Origin: Rhizobium indicum
GTDB taxonomy: Bacteria > Pseudomonadota > Alphaproteobacteria > Rhizobiales > Rhizobiaceae
Length of the DNA stretch: 64,000 nt
Assembly (NCBI RefSeq): GCF_005862305.2
Contig: NZ_CP054021.1
Coordinates: 4,691,501-4,755,500 of the forward strand
Direction: 5' to 3'
Part shown: piece by piece, positions 50,367 through 59,226 of the stretch
Layout of the letters: each line of letters opens with the position of its first letter
Numbering within the stretch: position 1 is the stretch's first letter
Notes under the pieces: generated by a model
The model's input: the letters and a program-made list of their open reading frames with translations, nothing else
The model's database searches: none
Told to the model about the DNA's origin: nothing
Position numbers and translations under genes: made by a program

Positions 50367-51718
50367 TGGCCAAGGCGCAATCCGCCAATCCGTCGCTTTG
50401 GTGGCGGCTCAGCTGGCAGCTGAGTATCGTCTTCGTTGCTGTGGTGGCGGCTGTCATCGTCGGGCTCTGCGTCTACGGCGCGATGATCCTCTCGCCCAAT
50501 GTGGGCACGGAGGATGAGCTTACCACGGTGCTCGACGAAGCGTTGGGGCGGGAGACTGACGGCAGGCTCGTGATTACCGACAGCCCGCGTCTGAGGTCGT
50601 TCAAGGCGGAAGCCGAAGGACTCTGGTTCATCGTCGCGGACCAGGATGGGCGGACGGTCTCATACGGCGCGATCCCCCAGGCTTATCGCGGACTTGCCGA
50701 CTATATCCGTCTCATCAAGGAGGGTGACATTCGTGGCGCCAGGGAGACGGACGAGAGCGCGGCGATCGACGCGATCGAAACGCGGCTCGGCACCTTCAGG
50801 GTGATGTATGGTGGAGACCCGAGCAGGAGCTCGACCTTCCTGACCATGCTGATTGAGACCTATCCCATCTACATACCGCTGCTTGCGGTCTCCCTGCCGG
50901 CTGTCTTCTTCGCCGTGCCGCGGATCGTCGGACGCGCGCTCCGGGGGATCAGCGACTTGGCGCGCGAGGCGGCTGAGATCGAGCCGCGCCGGCATGGCGC
51001 GCGCCTTCCCGTGGACGGCATTCCCCGGGAAGTGGCGCCGCTGGTGAACGCCTTCAACGGCACGCTGGAGCGGCTCGAGAGCGAATTCCGGAAACGCCAG
51101 CGATTTCTGATGGACGCGGCGCATGAGCTTCGGACCCCTATCGCCATCATGCAGACGCGGATCGATGGCATGCCCGACGGGCGCGAGCGGCAGCGGCTGC
51201 TCGACGACGTGGCGCGGCTTGGGCAGGCGGCCGAGCAGTTGCTCGATTTCGAGCGCAACGATCAGGCGACTGACCTCGACGAACCCGTCGATCTCGTCGA
51301 GATCGCCCGAATGACGGTTGCCGATCTCGCGCCGCTGGCGATTGCCGCCGGCTATCAGATTTCGTTTCAGAGCGAGGTCAAGAGCCTGAAACGCAAGGGC
51401 AGCCCTTCGGCGCTACCGAGGGCGGTGAGCAACCTTGTGCGCAACGCCATCGACCATGGCGGCAACAGCGGCATGATCACGGTTTCGGTGTCGCGCTCGC
51501 CTTCCGGCGGCGGCCGGATCACGGTCGCCGACGAAGGGCCTGGCATTCCGGCCGAACATCGGGAGCTGGTGTTCGAGCCGTTTTATCGCGTCACCCCGAA
51601 GAGCAGGGGCGCCGGTCTCGGCCTCAGCCTCGTCAAACAGGTCGCCGCAAATCATGGCGGCGAGGTCAGCATCGAGAGCAGCGCTGTCGGGACGCGGGTG
51701 GTGATCGAACTCGCATAG
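50366..51718 (+). CDS. Sensor histidine kinase
   Basis: 450 residues; the ATG overlaps the response regulator stop by one base (TGATG). Two membrane segments (SWQLSIVFVAVVAAVIVGLC and YPIYIPLLAVSLPAVFFA) flank a periplasmic sensor region of about 130 residues. A HAMP-like linker is followed by the phospho-acceptor His in FLMDAAHELRTPIAIMQTR and ATPase boxes N (RAVSNLVRNAIDHGG), G1 (VADEGPGIP) and G2 (GAGLGLSLVKQVAANHGG). Pairs with the upstream regulator; signal unknown. Confidence 0.87.
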   Translation: MAKAQSANPSLWWRLSWQLSIVFVAVVAAVIVGLCVYGAMILSPNVGTEDELTTVLDEALGRETDGRLVITDSPRLRSFKAEAEGLWFIVADQDGRTVSYGAIPQAYRGLADYIRLIKEGDIRGARETDESAAIDAIETRLGTFRVMYGGDPSRSSTFLTMLIETYPIYIPLLAVSLPAVFFAVPRIVGRALRGISDLAREAAEIEPRRHGARLPVDGIPREVAPLVNAFNGTLERLESEFRKRQRFLMDAAHELRTPIAIMQTRIDGMPDGRERQRLLDDVARLGQAAEQLLDFERNDQATDLDEPVDLVEIARMTVADLAPLAIAAGYQISFQSEVKSLKRKGSPSALPRAVSNLVRNAIDHGGNSGMITVSVSRSPSGGGRITVADEGPGIPAEHRELVFEPFYRVTPKSRGAGLGLSLVKQVAANHGGEVSIESSAVGTRVVIELA

Positions 51719-51877
51719 GTCAGGTTTGCTTGAGCAGCATACGCCCTGGTTCTGACCAGGAAGGCTCAGGGGAGCGATCTGTAATGTTGCGGCAATTGTC
51801 GACCGCCACTTTCGCCCGGCACTAGAGCGCCGCGCGTCCGACAAGACGCGCTAAGGACGCTCTAGCGTTTTGAACCT

Positions 51878-51925
51878 GCGCATAATCCTTTCCGAAAATC
51901 GATCTCGATTTTCGGGGTTATGCGC
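51878..51925. repeat. Rhizobial GCGCATAA palindrome
   Basis: GCGCATAA and TTATGCGC enclose CCGAAAATCGA and TCGATTTTCGG, a palindrome commonly seen between rhizobial genes. It ends just before the lipoprotein gene and contains an ATG in frame with it that is not the start. Confidence 0.65.
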
Positions 51926-51949
51926 TATCGGCGACGGAGGCCAGACAGC

Positions 51950-52819
51950 GTGCGCAGCAATCCATTCCCATTTTCCTTCCCTGTGGCGTCGAGAGGCTTG
52001 GCCCTCGCTCTGCCGCTGGCGCTCGCCATGGCCGCGGCCGGGTGCAGCTCGGTGCCGCTAAAGGAGGCCGGCACGCTTTCTTCCTATGGTAATCTCGGCG
52101 CGCCGAAGGGCAAGCTGTCGAAATCGCGCGTCTATGTCGATGGGACGCGCCTTAGCCCGGCAAAGACGGTCAGCATCGTGCCGACGACTTTCGCTTTCAG
52201 CGCCGCGACCCGCGTCAAATCGAACGCCGACCGCGTGATGGTGGCGAACGCCCTGGACCGGGCGCTCTGCATTTCGCTCAGCGACAAATACCAGTTGGTC
52301 TCTGCCGGCCAGCCGGCGGATCTGACGATCCGCTCGGTCGTCACCGACATTGTGCCGACCAACAAGGCGATGGCTGGTGTTTCGACCGTCGTGACCGTCG
52401 GCACCGGTTTCGTACTGCCCGTCAGCGTGCCCCGGCTGCCGGCCGGCCTTGGCGGACTGGCGGTCGAGGCGGAGGCCGTCGACAGCGGTGGCGTGCAGCG
52501 GGCGGCAATCGTCTGGTCGCGCGGGGCAAACTCGCTGCAGAACAACCCCCGCGTTTCCGAAGTCGGCGATGCCTATAGCCTGGCTTCGAAATTCAGCAGC
52601 GAGTTTTCCCGCATGTTGATCAAAGGCAAGGAGCCGAAGGGAATGGATATCTCGCTGCCCTCAGGGCAGCGGATGAAATCCTGGCTCGGCGGCAAACCGA
52701 AATACGCCGCCTGCGACGCCTTCGGCCGGCCGCCCGGACTGATGGGCGCCGTGGCCGCCAAATACGGCGCGCCGCCGCAATGGACCGAGAAGAAGCCAAA
52801 ACCGGCCGCGACCTATTGA
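51950..52819 (+). CDS. DUF3313-type lipoprotein
   Basis: 289 residues from the GTG, chosen because GGAGG (51936-51940) sits 9 bases upstream; the ATG at 51920 lies in a palindromic repeat. A lipoprotein signal (LALALPLALAMAAAGC, Cys acylated) is followed by SSVPLKEAGTLSSYGNLGAP and RVYVDGTRLSPAKTVSIVP, typical of DUF3313. Central Gly/Val-rich stretches (VSTVVTVGTGFVLPVSVPRL) may insert in or lie along a membrane. Function unknown. Confidence 0.8.
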   Translation: MRSNPFPFSFPVASRGLALALPLALAMAAAGCSSVPLKEAGTLSSYGNLGAPKGKLSKSRVYVDGTRLSPAKTVSIVPTTFAFSAATRVKSNADRVMVANALDRALCISLSDKYQLVSAGQPADLTIRSVVTDIVPTNKAMAGVSTVVTVGTGFVLPVSVPRLPAGLGGLAVEAEAVDSGGVQRAAIVWSRGANSLQNNPRVSEVGDAYSLASKFSSEFSRMLIKGKEPKGMDISLPSGQRMKSWLGGKPKYAACDAFGRPPGLMGAVAAKYGAPPQWTEKKPKPAATY

Positions 52820-52884
52820 GAGAATCCTGCGCCGGCGCCCGACAAGCCGACGCGATCAGCCCTCAGCCAGCCCCAGGCTGACGG

Positions 52885-52927
52885 GACGGACGGAGCAAAG
52901 GCGGGCAAGGCTTGTGCTCCGTCCGTC
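52885..52927 (+). terminator. Hairpin downstream of the DUF3313 gene
   Basis: GACGGACGGAGCA and TGCTCCGTCCGTC form a perfect 13-bp stem with a 17-base loop, 66 bases past the stop. No T-run follows. Confidence 0.5.
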
Positions 52928-53110
52928 TGGAAATCCGTCGCGAACTTAGTCTTCGTTGCCCGACAGGGTTTCCAGATCCGGCGGCAGGACGACGCGGCCG
53001 GCGGGCTTCGCTTTTTCTCCAGGTGTCATCAATCACTCACGCCGGACGACACCACGGCGGAGCGTTGTCGGGAAGCGGGTCGAGGTTGTCTTGGGACATC
53101 TCCCGGCATC

Positions 53111-53140
53111 AAAAAAGCCCCGCATCTTCATGCGAGGCTT
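53111..53140 (-). terminator. Intrinsic terminator of the first BA14K gene
   Basis: Read on the minus strand: AAGCCTCGCAT-GAAG-ATGCGGGGCTT followed by six T. Located 21 bases past the stop codon. Confidence 0.85.
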
Positions 53141-53160
53141 GCTCTGATGGATGGGCCGGA

Positions 53161-53670
53161 TTAGCGGCACTGGCGGCGCGGGCCGTAGTTCGGCTGGTAG
53201 GTATTGTCATAGGCGCGGTATGACCGGTAGCGGCTATAGCAGTATTCCGCATGCGAAGAACCATAGGCACGTGCGCGCGGCTGCGAAGCGATGATGCCGC
53301 CGATGAGGGCGCCTGCCGCAAGGCCGCCGATGATGGCGCCGCTGTTGTCATGTCGGCGATACCGCCGATCGTAGCGGCGATCCCAGCCGTACCGGTCGTC
53401 ACGGTCATAACGGCGGTCGCGGTAGCTGCGGCGGTCGCGGTCGCGATCGTTGTCACGGTCGCGATTGCGGTAGGATCTGCGGTTGTCTCCGTCGCGCGAG
53501 CAGACGATGGAGTATGGATTGCAAGCGACGGCCATGATTTTCGCATCGGTATTTTGAGGCGCCGGCTGCGTCAATAGCGTCGTGCTTGGCACGAAGACCG
53601 GGCCTGCCGAAGCTGGCATTCCGGAGAAGGCCGTCGCTATCGACAGCGCAATGACGGCAAATCTGTTCAT
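53161..53670 (-). CDS. BA14K family protein, Arg/Tyr-rich, secreted
   Basis: 169 residues from the ATG after AAGGTGAG. Signal peptide FAVIALSIATAFSGMPASA. The middle is a low-complexity stretch of R, D, Y and N (about residues 70-115), then a glycine-rich hydrophobic segment ([20 protein letters not shown]) and the BA14K signature [19 protein letters not shown] with a C-terminal PRRQCR. BA14K proteins of Brucella are surface-exposed and lectin-like. It is one half of a tandem duplication; the copy at 54065 is broken. Confidence 0.85.
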   Translation of the reverse strand: MNRFAVIALSIATAFSGMPASAGPVFVPSTTLLTQPAPQNTDAKIMAVACNPYSIVCSRDGDNRRSYRNRDRDNDRDRDRRSYRDRRYDRDDRYGWDRRYDRRYRRHDNSGAIIGGLAAGALIGGIIASQPRARAYGSSHAEYCYSRYRSYRAYDNTYQPNYGPRRQCR

Positions 53671-54015
53671 TTTCACTCACCTTGGGTCAACGGATTTATT
53701 GAGGGGAAAACGCGGCGGAAGGGATTAAGTTTCATTTTGGGATGGAATGAGGCGGTGTATGTGCGTAGCTGCTAACGTATCGTGCTTTCAACACATCCAG
53801 GGAGAGGCAATAGGGGGCAAAACGATTTGCTGGACGGCGTCAGATGAACTTAGAGGGTGTCGCGGGTCGCGCTCCACCCGGGGTAGAGAAATACGCGAGA
53901 ACGAATATTGAGACAATCGGTGTCGAAAGATCATTGCGCGAGACAATCGCCATTTTTGAGACTGCGAAGATTCTGAGAACAGTCTGGGAAGCCGAGCAGT
54001 GGGCTTTCGGCCATG

Positions 54016-54045
54016 AAAAAGCCCCGCAATCTTCATGCGAGGCTT
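54016..54045 (-). terminator. Intrinsic terminator of the second BA14K copy
   Basis: Minus strand: AAGCCTCGCATGAAG, then ATTGCGGGGCTTTTT, the same hairpin as at 53111 with one base inserted. Shows that the duplication included the terminator. Confidence 0.75.
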
Positions 54046-54064
54046 GCCCTAATGGACGGGCCGG

Positions 54065-54546
54065 CTAGCGGCACTGGCGGCGCGGGCCGTAATTCGGCTG
54101 GTAGGTATTGTCATAGGCGCGGTATGACCGGTAGCGGCTATAGCAATACTCCGCATGCGAACCAGAACTATAGGCACGTGCGCGCGGCTGCGAAGCGATG
54201 ATGCCACCGATGATGCGCCGGCCGCCAGGCCGCCGATGATGGCGCCGGTGTTGTCGTGGCGGCGGTACCGGCGATCGTAGCGGCGATCCCAGCCATAGCG
54301 GTCGTCGCGGTAATAGTTCCGGTCGCGATAGTTATGGCGGTTGCGATACCACCTGCGATTATTGCCGAACTGACCCGGGCAGTTCGTGAAGTTGTTGCAG
54401 CCAATGGTCATGATGCGCGCATCGGTGCTTTGAGACGTCGGCTGCGCCGATTGCACCGGGCTCGGCACGAAAGCCGGCCCTGCCGAGGCCGGCATTCCGG
54501 AGAAGGCCGTCGCTATCGACAGGGCAATGATGGCGAATCTGTTCAT
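54065..54546 (-). pseudogene. Second BA14K gene, frameshifted
   Basis: Starts MNRFAIIALSIATAFSGMPA, closely matching the copy at 53161, and continues through the Arg/Tyr-rich stretch (shortened by a few repeats) to [11 protein letters not shown]. There, near 54205-54220, one base is missing relative to the intact copy. The original C-terminus, with the BA14K signature and QCR, remains readable in another frame down to a stop at 54067-54065. Unless the base is a sequencing error the protein lacks its BA14K domain. Confidence 0.75.
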
Positions 54547-55024
54547 TTCACTCACCTTGGGTAAACGGATGTATCGAGGGGATAACGCAGGGGCAGGGAA
54601 TAGGTTTCATTTTGGGATGGAATGAGGCGGTGTATGCGCGTGGGTGCTAACATAATAGGCCTGTGCACCACTACCGGAGGCAGGAACCGACCGGTCCTAA
54701 AACGCTGCACAGCTTCGCCACCGCCAATGGGCGGGAATGTCTGAGAAGATCGCACCGACGACGCGGCGCAGACGAACTTTACTCTTATCGACGCTCAATG
54801 TCGGACGGCTCGTTCGGGGCCCGGCATGTGCGTCGAAAGCGCGACAGCAATCTCTCTTGAAATCATAGAGCGGTTTCTGGTGTTCAATATTAAAACGGCG
54901 GTCAACCTCATGTGTAACGAAGTATTAACTTCGTTTGGTAACCAGATATTAAGACTTTCCTTGAGCTGTTTTGCTGTTTCTGTTTTCGTGCGCCGGAAAA
55001 TACTCTGAGGTAAGGGGCTTTCAC
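54547..55024. other. Intergenic region with duplicated BA14K promoter
   Basis: From 54547 to about 54655 it mirrors 53671-53785 (both contain TTTCATTTTGGGATGGAATG), the copied promoter region. Beyond that, to 55024, no gene is supported; an AT-rich part at 54880-54950 may drive the small gene at 55025. Confidence 0.55.
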
Positions 55025-55234
55025 ATGGCGCAACCGACGCAATACATCATCATGGAGCCGCTGGGTGGCATGACCGATCTCGACTCCATACGCATGAGGC
55101 TTGCCGAGGTCGGGCTGGCCCGCGAGGCGTTCTCCCTGGATTCGGATGCAGGCCGACTCAGGCTGACCTTCTGGGAGCCGGATCGAATTGAGGCATTGCG
55201 CATATTGGCGCGGCTGGATCATTCCAATCCATGA
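55025..55234 (+). CDS. Hypothetical protein, 69 aa
   Basis: ATG with AAGGGG upstream; begins MAQPTQYIIMEPLGGMTDLD. The small acidic protein has a beta-alpha-beta look (SIRMRLAEVGLAREAFSLDS, then LRLTFWEPDRIEALRIL) and no export signal. Family not recognised. It is followed after 80 bases by another small gene on the same strand. Confidence 0.6.
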   Translation: MAQPTQYIIMEPLGGMTDLDSIRMRLAEVGLAREAFSLDSDAGRLRLTFWEPDRIEALRILARLDHSNP

Positions 55235-55314
55235 TGATCGGGCACCCTCCGGGAAGAGAGAAACGTGACGTGCGCGATCGGCAGAGAATAATTTTGAAGG
55301 GGAGCAAAGACAAA

Positions 55315-55521
55315 ATGACAACGATCAGTTTCCGACGTCCCAAGCCATCGGTGTGGAGCCGCGTGGTCGAAGCGCTTCGTGCGCTGTTTTTCGCTGGCGT
55401 ATCCGGAGAATGGCATTGGCACGGCGATGTCATGCGTCGCCGGCTTTCCGACGGCACGATAGTGACCAGAGAGCCGACTCCGGGGGAGATTTACAACAGG
55501 GACAGAGGTCTGGCTTCGTAG
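55315..55521 (+). CDS. Hypothetical protein, 68 aa
   Basis: Starts MTTISFRRPKPSVWSRVVEA after GGGGAGC. It continues LRALFFAGVSGEWHWHGDVM and ends in a short basic, polar tail with PTPGEIYNRDRG. One weak hydrophobic segment at most. Small rhizobial proteins with WHWHGD are familiar but unnamed. Possibly co-transcribed with the gene at 55025. Confidence 0.6.
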   Translation: MTTISFRRPKPSVWSRVVEALRALFFAGVSGEWHWHGDVMRRRLSDGTIVTREPTPGEIYNRDRGLAS

Positions 55522-55599
55522 GGCCTTCCCCGCGGCGCGCTTTTCACCCTGCCACCATCTCCCGCTACCATCGCCCTCTCATCGAGGGCACGATCACCA

Positions 55600-56031
55600 A
55601 TGGCAGAACTGACGCCGAGGCAGCGCCTGTTTGTGGCGGAATATCTGAAGGATTTGAATGCGAAGCACGCGGCGGTGCGGACGGGGTATAGCGGAAAGTC
55701 GCGTGCCAATGGCAACCGCTTGATGGTGAATGAGGCTGTGCGGGCGGAGATTGAGAGAGCCTTAGCGCCACGTCTTGCCGAGACGGAGACTTCCGCCGAG
55801 TGCGTGCTTGTCGCCATTGCCGACATCGCGTTTGGTGATGTCCGTGACGTGTTCGATGACAAGAGGGCGCAGAAGGCGCCTTCGGAGTGGGATGAGCGGA
55901 CGGCGGCAATCGTTGTGGGGCCGGAGATCGGCACCTCGGCCAGGGGCAAGGGGGAGGTGGTGCATGTGGCGAAGATCAAGCGGGCGGACCGGTTGCGGGC
56001 GCTGGAAAGGCGGTGTCGGACTCGCAGCTAG
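55600..56031 (+). CDS. Phage terminase small subunit, probably truncated
   Basis: 143 residues. The N-terminus LTPRQRLFVAEYLKDLNAKH and AAVRTGYSGKSRANGNRLMV is the DNA-binding domain of terminase small subunits (Terminase_2 type), and the middle VLVAIADIAFGDVRDVFDDK continues the family. The end LRALERRCRTRS departs from the usual LERLGRHLG, which suggests a frameshift near 56010. No large terminase or other phage gene follows, so this is a prophage remnant. Confidence 0.75.
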   Translation: MAELTPRQRLFVAEYLKDLNAKHAAVRTGYSGKSRANGNRLMVNEAVRAEIERALAPRLAETETSAECVLVAIADIAFGDVRDVFDDKRAQKAPSEWDERTAAIVVGPEIGTSARGKGEVVHVAKIKRADRLRALERRCRTRS

Positions 56032-56054
56032 CTCGACGTCTCAAGCTATCAGGC

Positions 56055-56264
56055 TCACCTTCCGCCGGCCAGCAACCGAAGCTGGTTCTCGTCATGCACA
56101 CCTTGGCGGTAAAGCTCGATGATGAGGGCGCCCAGACGATTGGCCTCCTTGCTTGATCGGTCGATCTTTAGCCCGCTACAGAGAGCTTCATGGACACGCC
56201 TGCACACATCGAGGTCCTCGGAGGCGAGCGGTTCGTCACGCGTGCTGAACAGCTTGTCTGACAT
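56055..56264 (-). CDS. Hypothetical protein, 69 aa
   Basis: Begins MSDKLFSTRDEPLASEDLDV and continues with HEALCSGLKIDRSSKEANRL and GALIIELYRQGVHDE; helical and acidic with a basic end. AGGGCAG lies about 9 bases upstream. Similar short soluble proteins are frequent in rhizobia. No family name. Confidence 0.6.
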   Translation of the reverse strand: MSDKLFSTRDEPLASEDLDVCRRVHEALCSGLKIDRSSKEANRLGALIIELYRQGVHDENQLRLLAGGR

Positions 56265-56459
56265 CGCAATCTGCCCTTTTTGGATGCCGTGAATCGCTTT
56301 CGTGAAAAAAAGATAATTTCGCGATCTTTGCTCTGCAAGATGGGCGAAGGTCCGAAATTCAAAAACTATTCGGGGCCTCGCACGGCAAGACGCGGGCGAG
56401 GGCTTCAGGGCATGGATATGGGGCGATCCGTGTGTCTGCCTGATGGATAGATGAGTGTG

Positions 56460-56636
56460 CTACTTGGTTGCGGGGTCCTTGGCGCGTTGCTGCGACAGGC
56501 GCAGCTCTTTCAGCCGCTTGGTTTTTTCGAGGCGGGCCCGCTGCTCCGCCTCGATGGTTTCCTTGGCGGCGCGCTCGGTGTTTTCGAAACGATCCTGCCG
56601 GTAAGCCTTTGATGAGGGTTCACGTTCTCTTTTCAT
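56460..56636 (-). CDS. Small charged helical protein, 58 aa
   Basis: Starts MKREREPSSKAYRQDRFENT and continues ERAAKETIEAEQRARLEKTK, RLKELRLSQQRA. Strongly Lys/Arg/Glu-rich and predicted to be a single long helix or coiled coil. No ribosome-binding site is apparent. A longer open frame extends upstream but shows unlikely composition. Role unknown; such proteins may bind nucleic acid. Confidence 0.5.
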   Translation of the reverse strand: MKREREPSSKAYRQDRFENTERAAKETIEAEQRARLEKTKRLKELRLSQQRAKDPATK

Positions 56637-56784
56637 GGCCGCTAAACGCAAATCGGCGAAAACGGTTTCATGGGAAAATGAGTCTCTGGCCGTCAATCGA
56701 TCGACGTGGCCAGAACGCCGGCGTGCAGGATGGCAAGCCATCGTGGCAACCGGGCGCCTGATCGGCGCCCGGCAACATCACGGA

Positions 56785-57621
56785 TCAGCCTTTGATGAAG
56801 GCGAGGATGTCGGGGTTTATGATATCGGCATGGGTGGTGCACATGCCGTGCGGGAATTTCTCGTAGACCTTCAGCGTGGCATTCTGCAGCAGCTTGGCCG
56901 AGAGCGGGGCGGAGTCGGCGATCGGCACGATCTGGTCGTCATCGCCGTGCATGACGAAGGTCGGCACGGTGATGATCTTCAGGTCTTCGGTGAAGTCGGT
57001 TTCCGAAAAGGCCTTGATGCCGTCGTAATGCGCCTTGGCGCCGCCGATCATGCCCTGGCGCCACCAATTGTTGATGATCGGTTCCGACACTTTCGCGCCC
57101 GGCCGGTTGAAGCTGTAGAACGGACCGGCCGGCAGATCGCGATAGAATTGCGAGCGGTTGGCGGCGAGCTGCTTGCGCAGGTCGTCGAAGACTTCGATCG
57201 GCAGGCCGCCGGGATTGGCATCCGTTTTCACCATGAGGGGCGGCACGGCGCCGATGATCACAAGCTTGGCGACGCGGCCCTGCGGCTGGCCGTGGCGGGC
57301 GACATAATGGGTCGCTTCGCCGCCGCCGGTGGAATGGCCGACATGGACGGTGTTCCTGAGATCGAGATGCTCGACGACGGCTGCGGCATCGGCGGCGTAG
57401 TGATCCATGTCATGACCGTCGCCCACCTGGGTCGAGCGGCCATGGCCGCGCCGGTCGTGAGCAACGACGCGGTAGCCCTTCTCAAGGAAGAACAGCATTT
57501 GGGCGTCCCAGTCGTCGGAGCATAGCGGCCAGCCGTGATGGAACATGATCGGCTGGGCGCTCTTCGGCCCCCAATCCTTGTAGAAGATCTCGACGCCGTC
57601 CTTGGTTGTGACTGTGCTCAT
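56785..57621 (-). CDS. Alpha/beta hydrolase, non-haem chloroperoxidase/arylesterase type
   Basis: 278 residues, GGAGCC before the ATG. Features: the oxyanion [14 protein letters not shown], nucleophile Ser in [15 protein letters not shown] (about residue 99), Asp in [10 protein letters not shown] and His in [10 protein letters not shown]. This is the pattern of cofactor-free haloperoxidase/perhydrolase esterases. Physiological substrate unknown. Its promoter region to the right holds nothing else coding. Confidence 0.88.
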   Translation of the reverse strand: MSTVTTKDGVEIFYKDWGPKSAQPIMFHHGWPLCSDDWDAQMLFFLEKGYRVVAHDRRGHGRSTQVGDGHDMDHYAADAAAVVEHLDLRNTVHVGHSTGGGEATHYVARHGQPQGRVAKLVIIGAVPPLMVKTDANPGGLPIEVFDDLRKQLAANRSQFYRDLPAGPFYSFNRPGAKVSEPIINNWWRQGMIGGAKAHYDGIKAFSETDFTEDLKIITVPTFVMHGDDDQIVPIADSAPLSAKLLQNATLKVYEKFPHGMCTTHADIINPDILAFIKG

Positions 57622-58231
57622 CTTTTGGCTCCGTTGTTGGGGTTGGTTTGGATTCATGCGGTCAGAAGTTTGCGTCGTTGCGGGTAGAGTTGGCGAGGCT
57701 ATGAGCGCCGTTGCGCCGGAGGCTAGGGGCAAGAAGGCCGCGCTTGATCAACCGGCTCGGAATATGTTGATGTGCTTATTGAATGCCTCTTTCTATTCTG
57801 TTGATATGACAGAAGTTTGTATCTGTCCGCGAGATGGGGGTAGCACCTGGCCATTTCGCATGACGCGAGGGGCTGGGTGATCCTCGCTTGGCTCTTCGCG
57901 CTGTGAACATTTCTTTTAATCCACGGTATCTCGACTGTCGGCCCCTCAGGCTAGTTCATAGCGAAGGTGACTGTTTTTAGCGGCGAACGTCTGTAATGAG
58001 CCATTTTTTTATTATTCGTTCAATATATCCATCCGGGTAGTTCAATATATCTGTCCGGGGTAGGTGTGTTCCCGTTCTGCCACCGCATGCATGCCGCTGC
58101 CGGCGCTCACTTGAACACGGTTCATCGTCCAACCATCTAATCCTCATAGAACAGCGCCATGGCGGACCGTCGCAATCGCGACGGCTTCGCCGGCGACGGG
58201 ACGGCCGTTATTGCCGCCTGAGGATCAAATC
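57622..58231. other. Intergenic region upstream of the HtrA-like gene
   Basis: No supported gene. It contains an AT-rich stretch at 57990-58050 and an imperfect direct repeat of about 22 bases (58019-58063). A plus-strand frame at 57602-57880 lacks any recognisable feature. Confidence 0.5.
58019..58063. repeat. Imperfect 22-bp tandem repeat
   Basis: TTCAATATATCCATCCGGGT (58019 on) is followed directly by TTCAATATATCTGTCCGGGG (58041 on), each ending TAG. The spacing of two helical turns would suit a regulator site. Confidence 0.5.
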
Positions 58232-59188
58232 ATGGGTTACATGGATAAGGACATAGCGCCTCAGAATGATGGGGCGCTGATCGATGCCTATTCGCAATCG
58301 ATCGCAGCCGCAGTCGATATCGTCGGGCCGGCAGTCAGCCGGATCGAGAGGGTGGGAGGCCGGCAAGGGCACGGGTCGGGCTTCGCTATTTCGCCTGACG
58401 GTCTGATCATCACCAACAACCATGTCGTCGACGACGCCAAGGCCGTTCGCATCACCACGCCCGATGGCTTCGTCACCGAGGGTCGGGTGCTCGGCCGGGA
58501 TGTGGATACCGATATCGCCCTCATTCGCGCCAATACAAGCACCGGCGCCTGGGCGAAGCTCGGAGACTCCCAGCGCCTGCGCAGGGGGCATATCGCAATC
58601 GCGATCGGAAACCCACTCGGCTTCGAATGGACTGTTACCGCCGGTATCGTCTCGGCGCTCGGCCGGTCGATGCGGGCTGCCAGCGGCCGGCCGATGGAGG
58701 ATGTCATCCAGACCGATGCGGCGCTCAATCCCGGCAACTCGGGCGGGCCGCTGGTGTCTTCGGGCGGGGAGGTGATTGGCGTCAACACCGCCGTCATCCA
58801 GGGGGCGCAGAGCATCGCCTTTGCAGTGGCGTCGAATACGGCCAACTTCGTGGTTTCGGAGATTCTTTGCTATGGCCAGGTCAGGCGCGCCTTCATCGGC
58901 ATAGCAGGCGATACGATCGTGCTGCCGCGCCGGGTGGCGCTTGCGGCGGGCACGGTGCAGACGACCTCCGTTCGCATCCGGCGCGTCGAGCCGGAGGGGC
59001 CGGCGGCAAAGGGAGGGCTGCAGGAGGGCGATTATATCCTCGCCATCGACGGCAGCCCGGTCGGCGGCGTCGATGATATCGCCCGATTGATGGATGGCAG
59101 CCGGATCGGCAGGGAGACGGAGATCCTGGTGTTCTCAGTGGCGGGCCGGGTCGAGAAGAAGATCTTGCTGCCGATGGCCCGGTCCTGA
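58232..59188 (+). CDS. HtrA/Deg-like serine protease with PDZ domain, no signal peptide
   Basis: 318 residues; GAGGAT before the ATG. Trypsin-like triad His64 (TNNHVVDD), Asp94 (DTDIAL) and Ser170 (NPGNSGGPL), followed by one PDZ domain at about 235-318 (GPAAKGGLQEGDYILAIDGS). It lacks the signal peptide or membrane anchor of DegP/DegQ, so it should act in the cytosol unless exported otherwise. Possible quality-control or regulatory protease. Confidence 0.85.
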   Translation: MGYMDKDIAPQNDGALIDAYSQSIAAAVDIVGPAVSRIERVGGRQGHGSGFAISPDGLIITNNHVVDDAKAVRITTPDGFVTEGRVLGRDVDTDIALIRANTSTGAWAKLGDSQRLRRGHIAIAIGNPLGFEWTVTAGIVSALGRSMRAASGRPMEDVIQTDAALNPGNSGGPLVSSGGEVIGVNTAVIQGAQSIAFAVASNTANFVVSEILCYGQVRRAFIGIAGDTIVLPRRVALAAGTVQTTSVRIRRVEPEGPAAKGGLQEGDYILAIDGSPVGGVDDIARLMDGSRIGRETEILVFSVAGRVEKKILLPMARS

Positions 59189-59226
59189 CGCTTCACCTCA
59201 GCGCCATGACGAGGCATCACCTCACG

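Larger units (their letters stand above)
52820..53160. other. Intergenic region after the lipoprotein gene
   Basis: It contains the hairpin at 52885-52927 and, on the minus strand, a 27-codon frame at 52946-53029 (MTPGEKAKPAGRVVLPPDLE then TLSGNED) without a ribosome-binding site. No other coding signal. Confidence 0.4.

Noticed and set aside
51920..51949. ATG at 51920 as start of the DUF3313 lipoprotein
   Set aside because: It lies inside a dispersed palindrome and would lengthen the signal peptide with Arg; the GTG at 51950 has GGAGG upstream.
52946..53029. 27-codon minus-strand frame as a gene
   Set aside because: No ribosome-binding site or homologue pattern; noted only in the intergenic entry.
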